A stretch of 64,000 nt of DNA from an uncultured Bacteroidales bacterium (GTDB lineage Bacteria > Bacteroidota > Bacteroidia > Bacteroidales > Bacteroidaceae). Where the stretch lies: positions 1-64,000 of the forward strand of contig CACYOC010000005.1 of assembly GCA_902775975.1 (NCBI GenBank). The letters run 5' to 3'. Below are positions 49,013 through 58,459 of this stretch, piece by piece. Within the stretch, counting starts at the first letter, position 1; each line of letters begins with the position of its first letter. The position numbers were made by a program, and so were the translations under genes. The notes under the pieces were generated by a model that was not told where the DNA came from, ran no database searches, and saw only the letters and a list, made by a program, of their open reading frames with translations.

Positions 49013-52000
49013 ATGACTAAAAAATTACAAACTTTTGTGTGCTTTTTAGCACTCCTGCTGTGTGGAGCCGTAAATATCATGGCACAATCCGAGCAGCAAA
49101 ACTTTGCAATGGTTGAGCAAGATGGATTGTACTATCAACTCTATCTTAGTCAGAAGACAGCTCAGATTGTAGAAGGTGCCATAGCCAAGTACTACATTGA
49201 GCACAACGGCGACATGTCGGGCTATGACTACAATGCTCAGCATGAGATACTGCCCGCCTACAAAGGCAGTGTCAACGTCCCTGCCAGCGTTTTCTACCAA
49301 AACGAGACGTACAAGGTGACTGCTATCTACGGATTAGTTAATAACCCGGAACTCACTGCGCTAAGGATAGAGGCAGCACTGACATCGCTCTCTCTCAACT
49401 GGGTTCCCAACCTAACATCCTTGGAACTGGTCAACACCGAAAGCCTAACCTCGATGCATCTCACTAACACGGGATTGTCGTCGCTCTACATACCGGCAAA
49501 AGTCACTTACGTCAGTCTTTCTCAAAACAGCAATCTAACCAATCTCGAGGTATCTCCTGAGAATAATAACTACATCATGTATCATGGTTTGCTATGCTAT
49601 AAAAACAATGGCAATCCTCCCACTCAAATTATATATGTCCCTGAGGGCATGGAGGGTACGCTGGTTATTCCCGAGGGCATCACCTATTGTAACTTCAGCC
49701 TGACCAACTGCACCAAACTGACGGAAGTGGTCATTCCCTCAACTTTAAACGACATCAATACACTCCTGAACGGTGTCAAGAATATAAAAATAACCTTCTC
49801 TGGAGACAATCCTACCTACAAATACGAAGACGGTTTCATTCTCAGCGCAGACGGAAAGAATATGATTGTTGCATTAGGGTCCGACGCCGAATCGTTAACG
49901 ATTCCCGATGGTGTGCAGAATTTTTCTGAGAGCATATGGGCATGGTCATATAATCAGAAATTCCCCAACCTGAAGATACTTACCTTACCGGCTTCCTTCA
50001 ACCAACAATATTTTTTTAGCGAACTAAATCAATATTTACCAAACTTGGAACAGGTCATCATCAAGGATGGCAACAAATATTACTGTAACGTTAACGGCAT
50101 GGTGATGGACATCAGTAGGTCAACGATATTATGTGTGCCTTGCCATTTTCAGGGCTCACTGACGATCCCCGAGGGCACCCAAGTAATTGGCAGTCGAGCT
50201 TTCTACAGTAACCAAAGGCTGACCAGTATCACTCTCCCTAACACAGTATATGTGTTAGATTCCGAAGCGTTCGCTTCCTGTCCCAATCTCGAGTCGGTCA
50301 CCCTTTCTGACGTCTCATATAAACTTGAAGGTAACATTTTCGCGTATTGCACAAAACTGGAAACGGTCGTCATTCCGCAGTCAGTGAAGGCTTTAGGAAC
50401 TAGCATGTTCCAAGGCTGTACGTCACTAAAGACCATCACTCTCCCGGATGTGAGCACAATTCCCAGCTATATTTTTTACAACTGTAGGAGTCTGGAGAGT
50501 ATCACCATCCCCAATACGGTTACTTACATTGACAACTACGCTTTCGCTGACTGTGTCAAACTGAAGGATATCAAGTTTTCTGAAAAACTGTCTTCGATTG
50601 GCAGCTATGTCTTCCAAAGCGACAGCGCACTGGTCAGCCTGACCCTCCCTGCCCATCTGGAAAAATTCGGCCAGGCCATCACCCGTTTCTGTCCGCAACT
50701 TGAACAAATCAAGGTTGATCCCGAAAATGCCTATTACTGCGACATCGATGGCGTCATCTTCTCGAAAGACAAGAAGACGCTGATACAATTCCCTGCTGGT
50801 CGCAAAGGCAGCTACACCATACCGACCGGCACAGAAACCATTGGCGCTTATGCCTTCTATCAGTGTGACTCGCTGAAGCAAATCACGATTCCTGATGGCT
50901 TGGTAAGCTTGCAATATTATGCTTTTGGCTATTTACCCTTGACAGAACTTGACTTGCCAGCCAGCGTTACCAAGATTTCCACAAATTATGCACTTTATTA
51001 TTTACAATCATTGAAAAAACTCATCGTTAGAACCAGTGAAAAAGTTGAGCCATATAATTTGTTAACTTCCATTCATCCTTCAAGCCAATGTGTTGTCTAT
51101 GTAAACGACAACAACTTCGATAGCTTTAAAAATTACAACTATGATAATATCATCGTCATGTCCATCAGCAAGCCATACGGCATTGGTGCTGTCACCAAAT
51201 ATATCAAGGGACTAAGCTTCAAGCTTCTGGAGAATGAATTGATGACCAACGACAAGACCCTGGTGAGCATCACGGCAGGAAACAGTGTTGCGGTCAAGCA
51301 GGACAATGGTACCTATCTGATAAAAGGTCTAAAGTCTAACACCAGCTACAACATCAATATTAACTATCAGGTTGACGGAAAAGCCGGTTCGCAATCCTCT
51401 CTCGCCTATTATACGAATTCACCAAGTTATAAACTAGAAGGAACCGCCACACAAACCACCTACACGTTGAAATCAGCCTATTTCAGAAAATACAGCGACA
51501 TAACGACTGGAAAGGCCACGAAGATGTCGGTAACAATTCAGAATAAGGAGTATGCCTGCAATGAGAATGGCTACGTAATCGACGTTCCTATAACGGTTAC
51601 AGGACTGCTGCCACAGACCTCGTTCCCTGTCACCTTCAACATTCAGTATGAGGACGGTGACCAAATAAACTATTCTAGTACATATTCTACTCTAGGATAC
51701 AGTCCAAGCCTCATAGACTACAAGGTTACACCCACCACGCTGCGACTGAACTACACCTACAAGGAGATTGATGCTGTTCCCGACAGTGTGCTGCTGGTCA
51801 TCTACGATCAAGTCAAGACAGGTACCTACTCGACCAAGACCGTTTACGACACGCTGCGCACCTCTGTAAAGGAAAACCTTTTCACAGGTCTGATTCCTGG
51901 TAAGCAATATAAAGTCAGTGCCATTTATCTGAAGAATAAGGTTAATAATAGGAATACCTACTCCTCCATCTACAACTACTACAGCATTATCAACACCTTC

Positions 52001-52822
52001 GAGACACCCGCACTGACCATCATCACCGATACACCGAAAGTTCCTGAACGTGGACGTGCCATCGTGGGGGCTACGACCAATGCTGGAGACGGTGAAGGAC
52101 ATGTAGGATTCCAGTGGATTAAATATAATGCACCAAGCACCATGAAACCCTACGAAGCCTACGGACAAGTCTTCAATGGTACGGCACAAGGCCAGCTCAA
52201 GAACTTGAGCCAGACATACTATAAGGTACGCGCCTTCTACGACTATATCGACGGTGGTACCAGTACCCGCATCTATGCCACTAATGGCAGCGACAATGGC
52301 TGGATAACCTTCGATGCTGATGAAATAGGGACTTTCGAGCCCATCATCCATACCTATGACGACGTACAGCCCACCAACACCACCGTACAGCTGAAGGGCG
52401 TATTGTTTGAGGGCTCTGAGAATATCATCAAGCAAGGCTTCGAATACTGGGAGACAGACAACAACGTTGCCGCACGTACAGTCCGTCGTGTCAGTGCCAA
52501 CCGAGAGCACCAGACCATATACATCACCGGTGACAATCTGACAGCAGAAATCACGGGTCTGATTCCTGGTACTGAGTACGCATATCGTGCCTTCGCTGAG
52601 ACTGCTTCTGGAGTGGTCTATGGTGAAGAGTGCGCCTTCAAGACCAACGGTGAGCGTCCAACAGACACCGCCATTGAGGAGGTTGTTATCGAAAATAACG
52701 AGCCTAAGACCTTCAACGTCTATTCTGTCTCTGGTGCCATGGTACGCCACCAAGCCACATCACTTGAAGGACTGCCCCGAGGCATCTATGTCGTAAACAA
52801 GCGCAAAGTGTTTGTCAAGTAA
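49013..52822 (+). CDS. BspA-type leucine-rich-repeat surface protein with T9SS-like tail
   Basis: A 1269-residue exported protein with a signal peptide ending NIMAQ. Residues about 95-680 carry many BspA/LRR_5 repeats of the form L..ITIPNTVTYIDNYAFADCVKLKDIKF. Residues about 740-1215 are beta-rich, fibronectin-III-like domains (for example LIPGKQYKVSAIYLKN and LIPGTEYAYRAFAETASG). The C-terminus, VYSVSGAMVRHQATSLEGLPRGIYVVNKR plus KVFVK, is a T9SS sorting-type tail. BspA-like proteins bind host matrix, mucus or other bacteria (family knowledge). Codon use is more AT-rich than in neighbouring operons, and the gene is monocistronic with its own promoter and hairpins, so it may have been acquired horizontally. 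Confidence 0.93.
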   Translation: MTKKLQTFVCFLALLLCGAVNIMAQSEQQNFAMVEQDGLYYQLYLSQKTAQIVEGAIAKYYIEHNGDMSGYDYNAQHEILPAYKGSVNVPASVFYQNETYKVTAIYGLVNNPELTALRIEAALTSLSLNWVPNLTSLELVNTESLTSMHLTNTGLSSLYIPAKVTYVSLSQNSNLTNLEVSPENNNYIMYHGLLCYKNNGNPPTQIIYVPEGMEGTLVIPEGITYCNFSLTNCTKLTEVVIPSTLNDINTLLNGVKNIKITFSGDNPTYKYEDGFILSADGKNMIVALGSDAESLTIPDGVQNFSESIWAWSYNQKFPNLKILTLPASFNQQYFFSELNQYLPNLEQVIIKDGNKYYCNVNGMVMDISRSTILCVPCHFQGSLTIPEGTQVIGSRAFYSNQRLTSITLPNTVYVLDSEAFASCPNLESVTLSDVSYKLEGNIFAYCTKLETVVIPQSVKALGTSMFQGCTSLKTITLPDVSTIPSYIFYNCRSLESITIPNTVTYIDNYAFADCVKLKDIKFSEKLSSIGSYVFQSDSALVSLTLPAHLEKFGQAITRFCPQLEQIKVDPENAYYCDIDGVIFSKDKKTLIQFPAGRKGSYTIPTGTETIGAYAFYQCDSLKQITIPDGLVSLQYYAFGYLPLTELDLPASVTKISTNYALYYLQSLKKLIVRTSEKVEPYNLLTSIHPSSQCVVYVNDNNFDSFKNYNYDNIIVMSISKPYGIGAVTKYIKGLSFKLLENELMTNDKTLVSITAGNSVAVKQDNGTYLIKGLKSNTSYNININYQVDGKAGSQSSLAYYTNSPSYKLEGTATQTTYTLKSAYFRKYSDITTGKATKMSVTIQNKEYACNENGYVIDVPITVTGLLPQTSFPVTFNIQYEDGDQINYSSTYSTLGYSPSLIDYKVTPTTLRLNYTYKEIDAVPDSVLLVIYDQVKTGTYSTKTVYDTLRTSVKENLFTGLIPGKQYKVSAIYLKNKVNNRNTYSSIYNYYSIINTFETPALTIITDTPKVPERGRAIVGATTNAGDGEGHVGFQWIKYNAPSTMKPYEAYGQVFNGTAQGQLKNLSQTYYKVRAFYDYIDGGTSTRIYATNGSDNGWITFDADEIGTFEPIIHTYDDVQPTNTTVQLKGVLFEGSENIIKQGFEYWETDNNVAARTVRRVSANREHQTIYITGDNLTAEITGLIPGTEYAYRAFAETASGVVYGEECAFKTNGERPTDTAIEEVVIENNEPKTFNVYSVSGAMVRHQATSLEGLPRGIYVVNKRKVFVK

Positions 52823-52833
52823 CACCTTAGCTC

Positions 52834-52849
52834 ACGGGGCTGTCCCCGT
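52834..52849 (+). terminator. First hairpin after the BspA-like gene
   Basis: ACGGGG-CTGT-CCCCGT, a 6-bp GC-rich stem 11 bp after the stop codon; no T tract follows. Confidence 0.5.
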
Positions 52850-52860
52850 AAACTGTCATC

Positions 52861-52896
52861 ATCAATATAGGCTGCTCAAAGGCAGCCTATATTGAT
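52861..52896 (+). terminator. Second, strong hairpin after the BspA-like gene
   Basis: A perfect 15-bp stem, ATCAATATAGGCTGC with its complement, around loop TCAAAG. The lack of a T run means it could serve as a 3'-end stabiliser rather than a classical terminator. Confidence 0.65.
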
Positions 52897-52942
52897 GTAT
52901 TGTCATACTAAACAGGCACGGTTTTATGACTGGCAACACATG

Positions 52943-53010
52943 AAAAAGGACTTGCTTCACAGCAAGCCCGAATTTCCTATACTAAACTAAACAAATACTT
53001 TATGATTCTG
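52943..53010 (-). ncRNA. Candidate small RNA (about 65 nt)
   Basis: On the minus strand ATTG, a 20-bp spacer and TACCTTTG (53022-53015) form a promoter, and about 45-60 nt further on GGCTTGCT-GTGA-AGCAAGTCC folds into a hairpin followed by TTTTT (52969-52943). The interval encodes no protein. The unit lies between the membrane-protein stop codon (53065) and the BspA-like gene. An alternative is a long 3' end of the membrane-protein mRNA. Confidence 0.45.
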
Positions 53011-53064
53011 CTGGCAAAGGTACGGAGTTTTCAGCAATGCCGCAATACCTAAAAGATGGGATTT

Positions 53065-53646
53065 TTACTGAAAGACGTAGCACAGCGACTCATAAATTTG
53101 CGTGAGAAGTATGTAGAACAGCAAGAGGGGCGCTGCACGGCGTATGCCGTCCAACAAGGCGTCATAGACGCGCGGCAGTGTCTCTAAGTTTCCTGACACC
53201 ATGCCGTAGAAGGCGCTGAGCAGCGTGACGCTGAAAGCCACCACGGGAACAAGGCTCTGTGAGAAGGGCGACGGAAAGAGGCGCCCGGTAGCGGAGAGCA
53301 GCACAGCATGGGGTACGGCAGAGAGCAGCACGATGACTGCAACGATAACGACGAGGAACAACAGGGTCATCAGCAATGCCTGTCGCTCGCGAAAGCTCCT
53401 GCCATAGTGAAGCAGTCCGCTATGGCGTAGCACGCCGTATGCCAGCGACAAAAGGACGAGCCATACCAGCAAAGGCGTGGAGAGGCTATCGACGAAATGG
53501 CCGAGGAACCAGCGCAATCCCTCGCTGGAGAGCAGCGAATGGTAGCCGCTGGCGGGGAAGGCTGCCGACAACAGCCACGACACGAGCATGAGCAGCAACT
53601 GTGCGGCAAAGAGCCCCAAAGCAATATGTGGCAAATATTTTTTCAA
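53065..53646 (-). CDS. Multi-spanning inner-membrane protein
   Basis: A 193-residue protein with five hydrophobic segments (about 5-28, 53-75, 88-110, 128-148 and 172-190), starting MKKYLPHIALGLFAAQLLLMLVSWLLSAAFP. The short loops SGYHSLLSSEGLRWFLGHF and LLSATGRLFPSPFSQSL faintly resemble parts of AbgT-type transporters, but it is far shorter than a full transporter. I cannot assign a function. It lies downstream of the two-component genes on the same strand, separated by 7-bp repeats. Confidence 0.7.
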   Translation of the reverse strand: MKKYLPHIALGLFAAQLLLMLVSWLLSAAFPASGYHSLLSSEGLRWFLGHFVDSLSTPLLVWLVLLSLAYGVLRHSGLLHYGRSFRERQALLMTLLFLVVIVAVIVLLSAVPHAVLLSATGRLFPSPFSQSLVPVVAFSVTLLSAFYGMVSGNLETLPRVYDALLDGIRRAAPLLLFYILLTQIYESLCYVFQ

Positions 53647-53700
53647 CTATAAACTATAAACTCTAAACTTTAAACTATAAACTTTAAACTTTAAACTTTA
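53647..53700. repeat. 7-bp tandem repeats between the response regulator and the membrane protein
   Basis: Seven to eight units of ACTATAA / ACTTTAA / ACTCTAA fill the whole gap. Confidence 0.85.
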
Positions 53701-53701
53701 T

Positions 53702-54436
53702 CTACGCCGGATCCGCCTCCAGGTTGTCAATGTCGAGGATGTGCAACTCCAGGGCACGGACGACGAGGCGCGTGGCATTGACGCTCTCGCCACCAGGGAA
53801 GAGTTTCTTGACAAGTTCGTTCTGACGTTTCTCCAGACTCTTGACGCCGAAGGGCATACCACGCAGCGTGGTTATCTGCTCCTTGGTATAGCCTAACGCC
53901 AGGTGGCGCAGGAAGCGTTCGTCGTATTCGTCAATTTCGTAGTTGACAAGGGCTTCCTGACGTGCCAGCTGAGAGGAGACGGCATGCTTGAAACGCTCGA
54001 CAATCTTCTGCAGGATGGGTTCGTTGAACACCAGCTGCTTACCCTCCATGACGGCCATCACGTCGCGACGGGTCAGCAGCTCGCCGGTCTTGAGAATGAT
54101 GCCGTCGGCACCCGCATCGAGCACATCGACCCACAACTTCTCATTGAGAATCTCGCCGGTGAATATCAAGATGCGCACCTGAGGATGCATCTCCTTGGTC
54201 TGACGGCACAGCTCCACACCTACGGTAGTGCTGCCGCCAAGTCCCAGGTCGAGCAGAACGAGGTCGGGCAGCCCAGCCCCACTGGAGGCAGACTGCTTGA
54301 GCAACTTCCAATAAGCAGCCTCATTGTCTGCCGTACCTATCACTTCTGCCTCGGGAATTTCGTGGCGGATGATACCTTCCGTGCCTTTGAGTTCGAGGGG
54401 CACGTCCTCGACGATAATAAGTTTAAACTGATCCAT
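53702..54436 (-). CDS. Response regulator (DUF5932-like) with degenerate LuxR-type output
   Basis: A 244-residue regulator. The receiver domain (1-125) has the acidic pair in LIIVEDVPLE, the phosphorylated aspartate in LVLLDLGLGG, Thr in ILIFTGE and Lys in GIILKTGE. The C-terminal part (YDERFLRHLALGYTKEQITTLRGMPFGVKSLEKRQNELVKKLF) resembles a helix-turn-helix of the LuxR type (ALGYTKEQIT). It overlaps the end of the sensor gene by 14 bp, so the two form a two-component pair. Confidence 0.88.
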   Translation of the reverse strand: MDQFKLIIVEDVPLELKGTEGIIRHEIPEAEVIGTADNEAAYWKLLKQSASSGAGLPDLVLLDLGLGGSTTVGVELCRQTKEMHPQVRILIFTGEILNEKLWVDVLDAGADGIILKTGELLTRRDVMAVMEGKQLVFNEPILQKIVERFKHAVSSQLARQEALVNYEIDEYDERFLRHLALGYTKEQITTLRGMPFGVKSLEKRQNELVKKLFPGGESVNATRLVVRALELHILDIDNLEADPA

Positions 54437-57400
54437 GATATCTTGGCAATGTTATGTCTATTTGGTGTTCAGAAATGGTGATGCCACAGGCGCGGCGGTT
54501 GGTAGCCTCGCCATGGTCGCGGACGATCTGGCGAGAGAGATAGAAGGCGAGAGGAAGCCCGCCCCCAACCCCTCCCGAAGGGATGGAAGACCGATTAGAG
54601 GTGAGAGGAATGTGGAAGACGACGTAGTTGTCGTCCTTCACCTCACTCGTCATTTCATTACTTGTCTCTGACTTTTCGCCATCCTCCCATCCCTTCGGGA
54701 GGGGCTGGGGGTGGGCTACTCCTAAGAGTTCAAAGAGATAGCGCAGCAGGTTCTCGTCGCCGAGCACCTGACGGCCATACAGCTCTACAGGACGAACATG
54801 CAGGGGGATGCGCTCCACCTGGTCGGTAGCCTGGCGAATGAGGATGGCATAGAGGTCGCGATAGTAGCTGGTGACTTCCTCCAAGGAATGGATGTCGCCA
54901 GCATCGACGAGCTGACGGATACGGCTGGGATAGTACATCGTCTCGTGCTTCAGCGTAGAGAGACAGTTGTCAAGCACATTGTTGGCAACGTGCAGATTGG
55001 CATTCTCCAGCTCGGCACGACGCAGCTCGTCGTCGGTCATCTCGATATTCGTCTCCTGAAGGCGCTCACGACGGAAGCGATCGTAGAGGCGATGGCGGTA
55101 ATACAGCATGTAATAGGCTGGGACAATCATCACGAGCAGCACCAGCAGCAGGATCACGGCAATGCGCTTGTTGATGTGCGACTGCTGCATGGCTCGGCAG
55201 TAGTCGGCAAGGGTATTGTCGGCAGACAGCTCCTTGAACAGCTGCGTATATACCTTATTATTATATGTATAGAGAGACCATTCGTGCAACGCCAAGGCGG
55301 CCACGGCACTCTCGTTACGGATGTCGAGGATAATCTGGTAGTTGGTCTCCAAGCCCTGATGCAGCCACTGTATCTCGGCGGGCAGCGACGAGTTCTCAGC
55401 GTCGCGGGTCATCAGCAGGCGCCCCTTGGGATGCTGTTGCTGATAGTGGGCATTGAGGCACTGGCGGCAGGAGTCGGCAAAGAGCAAGGTGCGGCGGTAG
55501 GTGCCGTTGATGTTGCTGAAGAATGCCGAGTCGGCATAGATATGGGCTTGGGATAAGGAGTGATGGAGGGTGGGTGATGGGTGATGGGGGGTGGGTGATG
55601 GGTGATGGGTGTTAGTAGAAGCGCATACGGTGGATGAATACAACCAACACCCAACACCTAACACCCAACACCTAAACAACCAACACCCAACACCTAATGC
55701 CAAACACCTAAGAACCCCCTTCGGCAGACGGAAGAAGAAGCGCGAACCCCTACCCTGCTCGCTCTCGGCACTCAGCAGGCAGACGCTGAATATCTGGCTG
55801 ACCTTGCGGTACTTCTCGATGATGCCCTTGCAATTCATGAGTCCGAAGCCGTGAGAACGCTGAACGCCGCTCTTGGTCTTTTCGTGACCGTCGTCATGGA
55901 CGGATTTGTTGTCGAAGACGTGCTGTAGCTGCTCGTCAGTCATGCCGCAACCTGTATCAGAAACGGACACTTCGACGTAGTCGGCAGACTCCTCGGCGCT
56001 GATGGTGACACTATCGCCCTCAGCAGTAAACTTGCGGGCATTGTCTGCCAGGGTGTTCAGCATGAAAAGGGTCAGCACACGGTCGGCCTTGACAGTGGCA
56101 TCGGTGGCGCGAACGTCGAGGGTGACGCCCTTCATGGAGAAGCCATGACTGCTACGGCTCACCAAGTCGAAAAGCGGCTGCAGCGGAAAACTTTCGATGT
56201 GGAGGTTGAGTTCGCCCTGTCGCAGCTGAATCCACTCAGTCAGCAGATGGTTCTGCTCGTTGATATTGTCGGTCAGCTCGCGGATATAGTCTAAGCGCTC
56301 CTGATTGTCAGAGGCATCTAAAGTAGGCTGATGCTCCAGGCATTTCGTCTCATGCAGGATGCGGTCGATGAGCGGCAGGATGCTGACTGCCAGCGACACC
56401 TTAGCTCGCTGTTCCAAAAGGCGGCGTTCGTTCTTCTCTACCCGCAGCCGTGCCTCGTTCATCTGCTCGTTCTTCTCTTCCAAAAGGTCGTCGAGCTTGC
56501 TATTGACCTGCCGCTTGCGATTCTGACGACTAAAGAGCAACAGGAGGAGCACTAACAGGACGATGGCGCCTAACACGGCGAGCATCATCCAGTTGAGCTG
56601 GCGGACGGCAGCATCGAGCAGTCCTGCACGGGCTTCCAACTCACGGTCCTGACGTGTCTGTTCCTGCAGGTCGAGATAGTGGTTGCGGTAATAGTCGCTG
56701 TTGACCTTGTCGTCAACGGCGGCATAGACGACAGACAGCTGCTCGTAGATGCTGGCTATCAGGTCGGGAGCCTGACGAATGCGCTCGTCAGACAGCGACC
56801 AGTCGAGATACTGGGCTGCCTTCTCCTCTTCGCCCATGGCGTGATAGCACGATGCCAAAGTGCGATAGGCACCGGCAATCTGATAGACGTCGCCATAGCT
56901 GTCGAACAGCTGGAGGGCTTCGTCAGCTAGCGCAATAGCCAGCAGCTGATGGTCAGGAGTGGCTGAGGGAGCGCTGAACAGGTGTTCTGCCAGAGCTTCC
57001 TTGGCCTGGGCGACAAAATAGACGTAGCCGCCACGCTCGGCAATGGTCAGGCAGCGACGCAGCAGCCCCATCTCCTCCTGGCGGATATCGTCGGCAGAAC
57101 CTTCGGTCACGATGCCTCCGGCGCCGGCATTGTAGAGATAGTTCAGATACTGTGCTGTGTCATGGTGCACCTCGTCGATGTTGAGTTGCTGCATGGCTTC
57201 GACGGACTGCGTCTCCAAACCTACATAATAATAATAGGTGGAAGTGACAATGGCCATTTCCGACTCGGCATAGCACAACCGCTGGCGCTGATGGTCGCTC
57301 AACATGCTGCGTTCCTCGTCGATGCGCTTCTGAGCCTGAACAGCCTTCTCACGATACTCGTAGAAGGCCCGGTTATCACTGCGGCGCTGACAAAGGCGCA

Positions 57401-57791
57401 TGTTCTGAATGTAGCTGACCAGCAACTCCAGTTGGTTGTCGGTGGTGGCACTGACTTGCTGAAGAAGACTGTCTGCCTTGCCATAGTGCATGCGAGCCAT
57501 CGCTACGAAAGCCAAGTGGTTCAGGGCTTCGGCACGCTGCGATGCATCGGCAGGCGATGCGGCGTCTAACACCCGACGAGCATAGACCGCCGTAGAGTCG
57601 AGACTGCGATAATGGTAGGAATAGGAAAGGGCATTCAGCTTGTCCATCGCTGACTGGTCAGCCGATGAGCACGCTGAAAAAAGGAAAAGACCCAATATGG
57701 CCAAAAGCCATACCGGGTCTTTCAATAACGGATGTTTATGCGCGAGCCTTAGCACAGTAGCCAAGAGCCTCCTTGCACTTATCGGTGACAT
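54423..57791 (-). CDS. Large sensor histidine kinase, DUF5112/DUF5113 type
   Basis: A 1122-residue sensor. Residues 27-41 are a lipobox-type signal (FSAC, Cys41), 45-395 TPR-like periplasmic repeats (DUF5112), 401-420 a membrane helix, 421-560 a coiled dimerisation region and 561-692 a GHKL ATPase ([21 protein letters not shown]). Residues 693-745 are encoded by short tandem repeats, 746-875 another extracytosolic domain (DUF5113), 876-898 a second helix, and 899-1120 a second histidine-kinase-like part ([13 protein letters not shown], His949) with two in-frame palindromic elements at about 1024-1036 and 1066-1080. ATG 57791 overlaps eda; a TTG at 57725 would place a shorter n-region directly before the lipobox and is a real alternative. 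Its partner is the overlapping response regulator. Confidence 0.85.
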   Translation of the reverse strand: MSPISARRLLATVLRLAHKHPLLKDPVWLLAILGLFLFSACSSADQSAMDKLNALSYSYHYRSLDSTAVYARRVLDAASPADASQRAEALNHLAFVAMARMHYGKADSLLQQVSATTDNQLELLVSYIQNMRLCQRRSDNRAFYEYREKAVQAQKRIDEERSMLSDHQRQRLCYAESEMAIVTSTYYYYVGLETQSVEAMQQLNIDEVHHDTAQYLNYLYNAGAGGIVTEGSADDIRQEEMGLLRRCLTIAERGGYVYFVAQAKEALAEHLFSAPSATPDHQLLAIALADEALQLFDSYGDVYQIAGAYRTLASCYHAMGEEEKAAQYLDWSLSDERIRQAPDLIASIYEQLSVVYAAVDDKVNSDYYRNHYLDLQEQTRQDRELEARAGLLDAAVRQLNWMMLAVLGAIVLLVLLLLLFSRQNRKRQVNSKLDDLLEEKNEQMNEARLRVEKNERRLLEQRAKVSLAVSILPLIDRILHETKCLEHQPTLDASDNQERLDYIRELTDNINEQNHLLTEWIQLRQGELNLHIESFPLQPLFDLVSRSSHGFSMKGVTLDVRATDATVKADRVLTLFMLNTLADNARKFTAEGDSVTISAEESADYVEVSVSDTGCGMTDEQLQHVFDNKSVHDDGHEKTKSGVQRSHGFGLMNCKGIIEKYRKVSQIFSVCLLSAESEQGRGSRFFFRLPKGVLRCLALGVGCWLFRCWVLGVGCWLYSSTVCASTNTHHPSPTPHHPSPTLHHSLSQAHIYADSAFFSNINGTYRRTLLFADSCRQCLNAHYQQQHPKGRLLMTRDAENSSLPAEIQWLHQGLETNYQIILDIRNESAVAALALHEWSLYTYNNKVYTQLFKELSADNTLADYCRAMQQSHINKRIAVILLLVLLVMIVPAYYMLYYRHRLYDRFRRERLQETNIEMTDDELRRAELENANLHVANNVLDNCLSTLKHETMYYPSRIRQLVDAGDIHSLEEVTSYYRDLYAILIRQATDQVERIPLHVRPVELYGRQVLGDENLLRYLFELLGVAHPQPLPKGWEDGEKSETSNEMTSEVKDDNYVVFHIPLTSNRSSIPSGGVGGGLPLAFYLSRQIVRDHGEATNRRACGITISEHQIDITLPRYHGSV
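54556..54590. repeat. Palindromic element in the sensor gene, copy 1
   Basis: GCCCCCAACCCCTCCCGAAG followed by GGATGGAAG on the plus strand; the minus strand reads TCCATCCCTTCGGGAGGGG. The coding product is the stretch [14 protein letters not shown]. Confidence 0.75.
54681..54716. repeat. Palindromic element in the sensor gene, copy 2 (inverted)
   Basis: CTCCCATCCCTTCGGGAGGG followed by GCTGGGGGTGGGC on the plus strand. It is in opposite orientation to copy 1, 90 bp away, and encodes [12 protein letters not shown] on the minus strand. Confidence 0.75.
55557..55717. repeat. Short tandem repeats inside the sensor gene
   Basis: Two blocks: 7-bp-type units CCAACAC / CTAACAC on one side and GGGTGAT / GGGTGGG on the other. 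In frame they encode hydrophobic [19 protein letters not shown] followed by [16 protein letters not shown]. Confidence 0.85.
57686..57722 (-). terminator. Terminator of the eda transcript, inside the sensor's signal-peptide region
   Basis: AAAGACCC/GGGTCTTT with inner TATGGC/GCCATA and loop, followed on the minus strand by a T-rich run (TTTTCCTTTTTT). It lies 14 bp past the eda stop codon and overlaps codons for the sensor's lipoprotein signal. Confidence 0.75.
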
Positions 57792-58404
57792 ACTGCCAGT
57801 CGCCGGCCTTCACCTTGTCGCTGGGGAACAGTTTGGAGCCCATGCCTACGCAGAAGACACCAGCCTTGAACCACTTGGTGAGGTTCTCCTCCTCGGGAGC
57901 TACGCCGCCAGTAACCATGATCTTCGACCAGGGCATGGGAGCCATGAGACCCTTGATGAGGTTCGGGCCAACCACGTCGCCGGGGAACACCTTCGTGAAG
58001 TCGCAACCAACCTCCTGAGCCTTACCAATCTCTGAGGGAGTCAGACAGCCAGGACAGTAAGTCACGCAACGACGGTTGCAGACAACGGCAATATCGGGGT
58101 TGAACAGCGGACCAACCACGAAGTTGGCACCCAGCTGGATGTACAGCGATGCTGTGGGAGCGTCAACGACGGAACCGATACCCAGAGCGAGCTCGGGGCA
58201 TGCTGTGGCAGCCCACTTTGACAACTCACCAAAGACCTCGTGAGCAAAGTCACCACGGTTGGTGAACTCGAAAGCACGTACGCCACCCTCGTAGCAGGCC
58301 TTAATAACGTTCTTACAAACTTCAACGTCCTTGTGATAGAACACAGGAACCATAGGTGCTGCGGCAATCTTTGCCATCACCTGAAACTTATCAAATTTTG
58401 CCAT
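57736..58404 (-). CDS. eda: 2-dehydro-3-deoxyphosphogluconate (KDPG) aldolase
   Basis: A 222-residue class I aldolase cleaving KDPG to pyruvate and glyceraldehyde-3-phosphate, the last step of the Entner-Doudoroff and hexuronate routes. Motifs are [12 protein letters not shown] with Glu46, [33 protein letters not shown] and the Schiff-base lysine in DFTKVFPGD (Lys138). It lies downstream of kdgK on the minus strand, separated by 55 bp of TTTACAATT-type repeats. Confidence 0.97.
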   Translation of the reverse strand: MAKFDKFQVMAKIAAAPMVPVFYHKDVEVCKNVIKACYEGGVRAFEFTNRGDFAHEVFGELSKWAATACPELALGIGSVVDAPTASLYIQLGANFVVGPLFNPDIAVVCNRRCVTYCPGCLTPSEIGKAQEVGCDFTKVFPGDVVGPNLIKGLMAPMPWSKIMVTGGVAPEEENLTKWFKAGVFCVGMGSKLFPSDKVKAGDWQYVTDKCKEALGYCAKARA

Positions 58405-58459
58405 TATGATTTACAATTTGACAATTTACTATTTACAATTGATTTTACAATTGAACTAT

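Noticed and set aside
51692..52753. Minus-strand reading frame of 353 codons opposite the BspA-like gene
   Set aside because: It mirrors the repeat-rich fibronectin-like region and lacks its own signals.
54423..57791. Sensor gene as two separate genes joined by error
   Set aside because: The frame is continuous through the repeat region, and sensors with DUF5112, kinase and DUF5113 parts in one chain are known in Bacteroidales; kept as one gene with a note on the linker.
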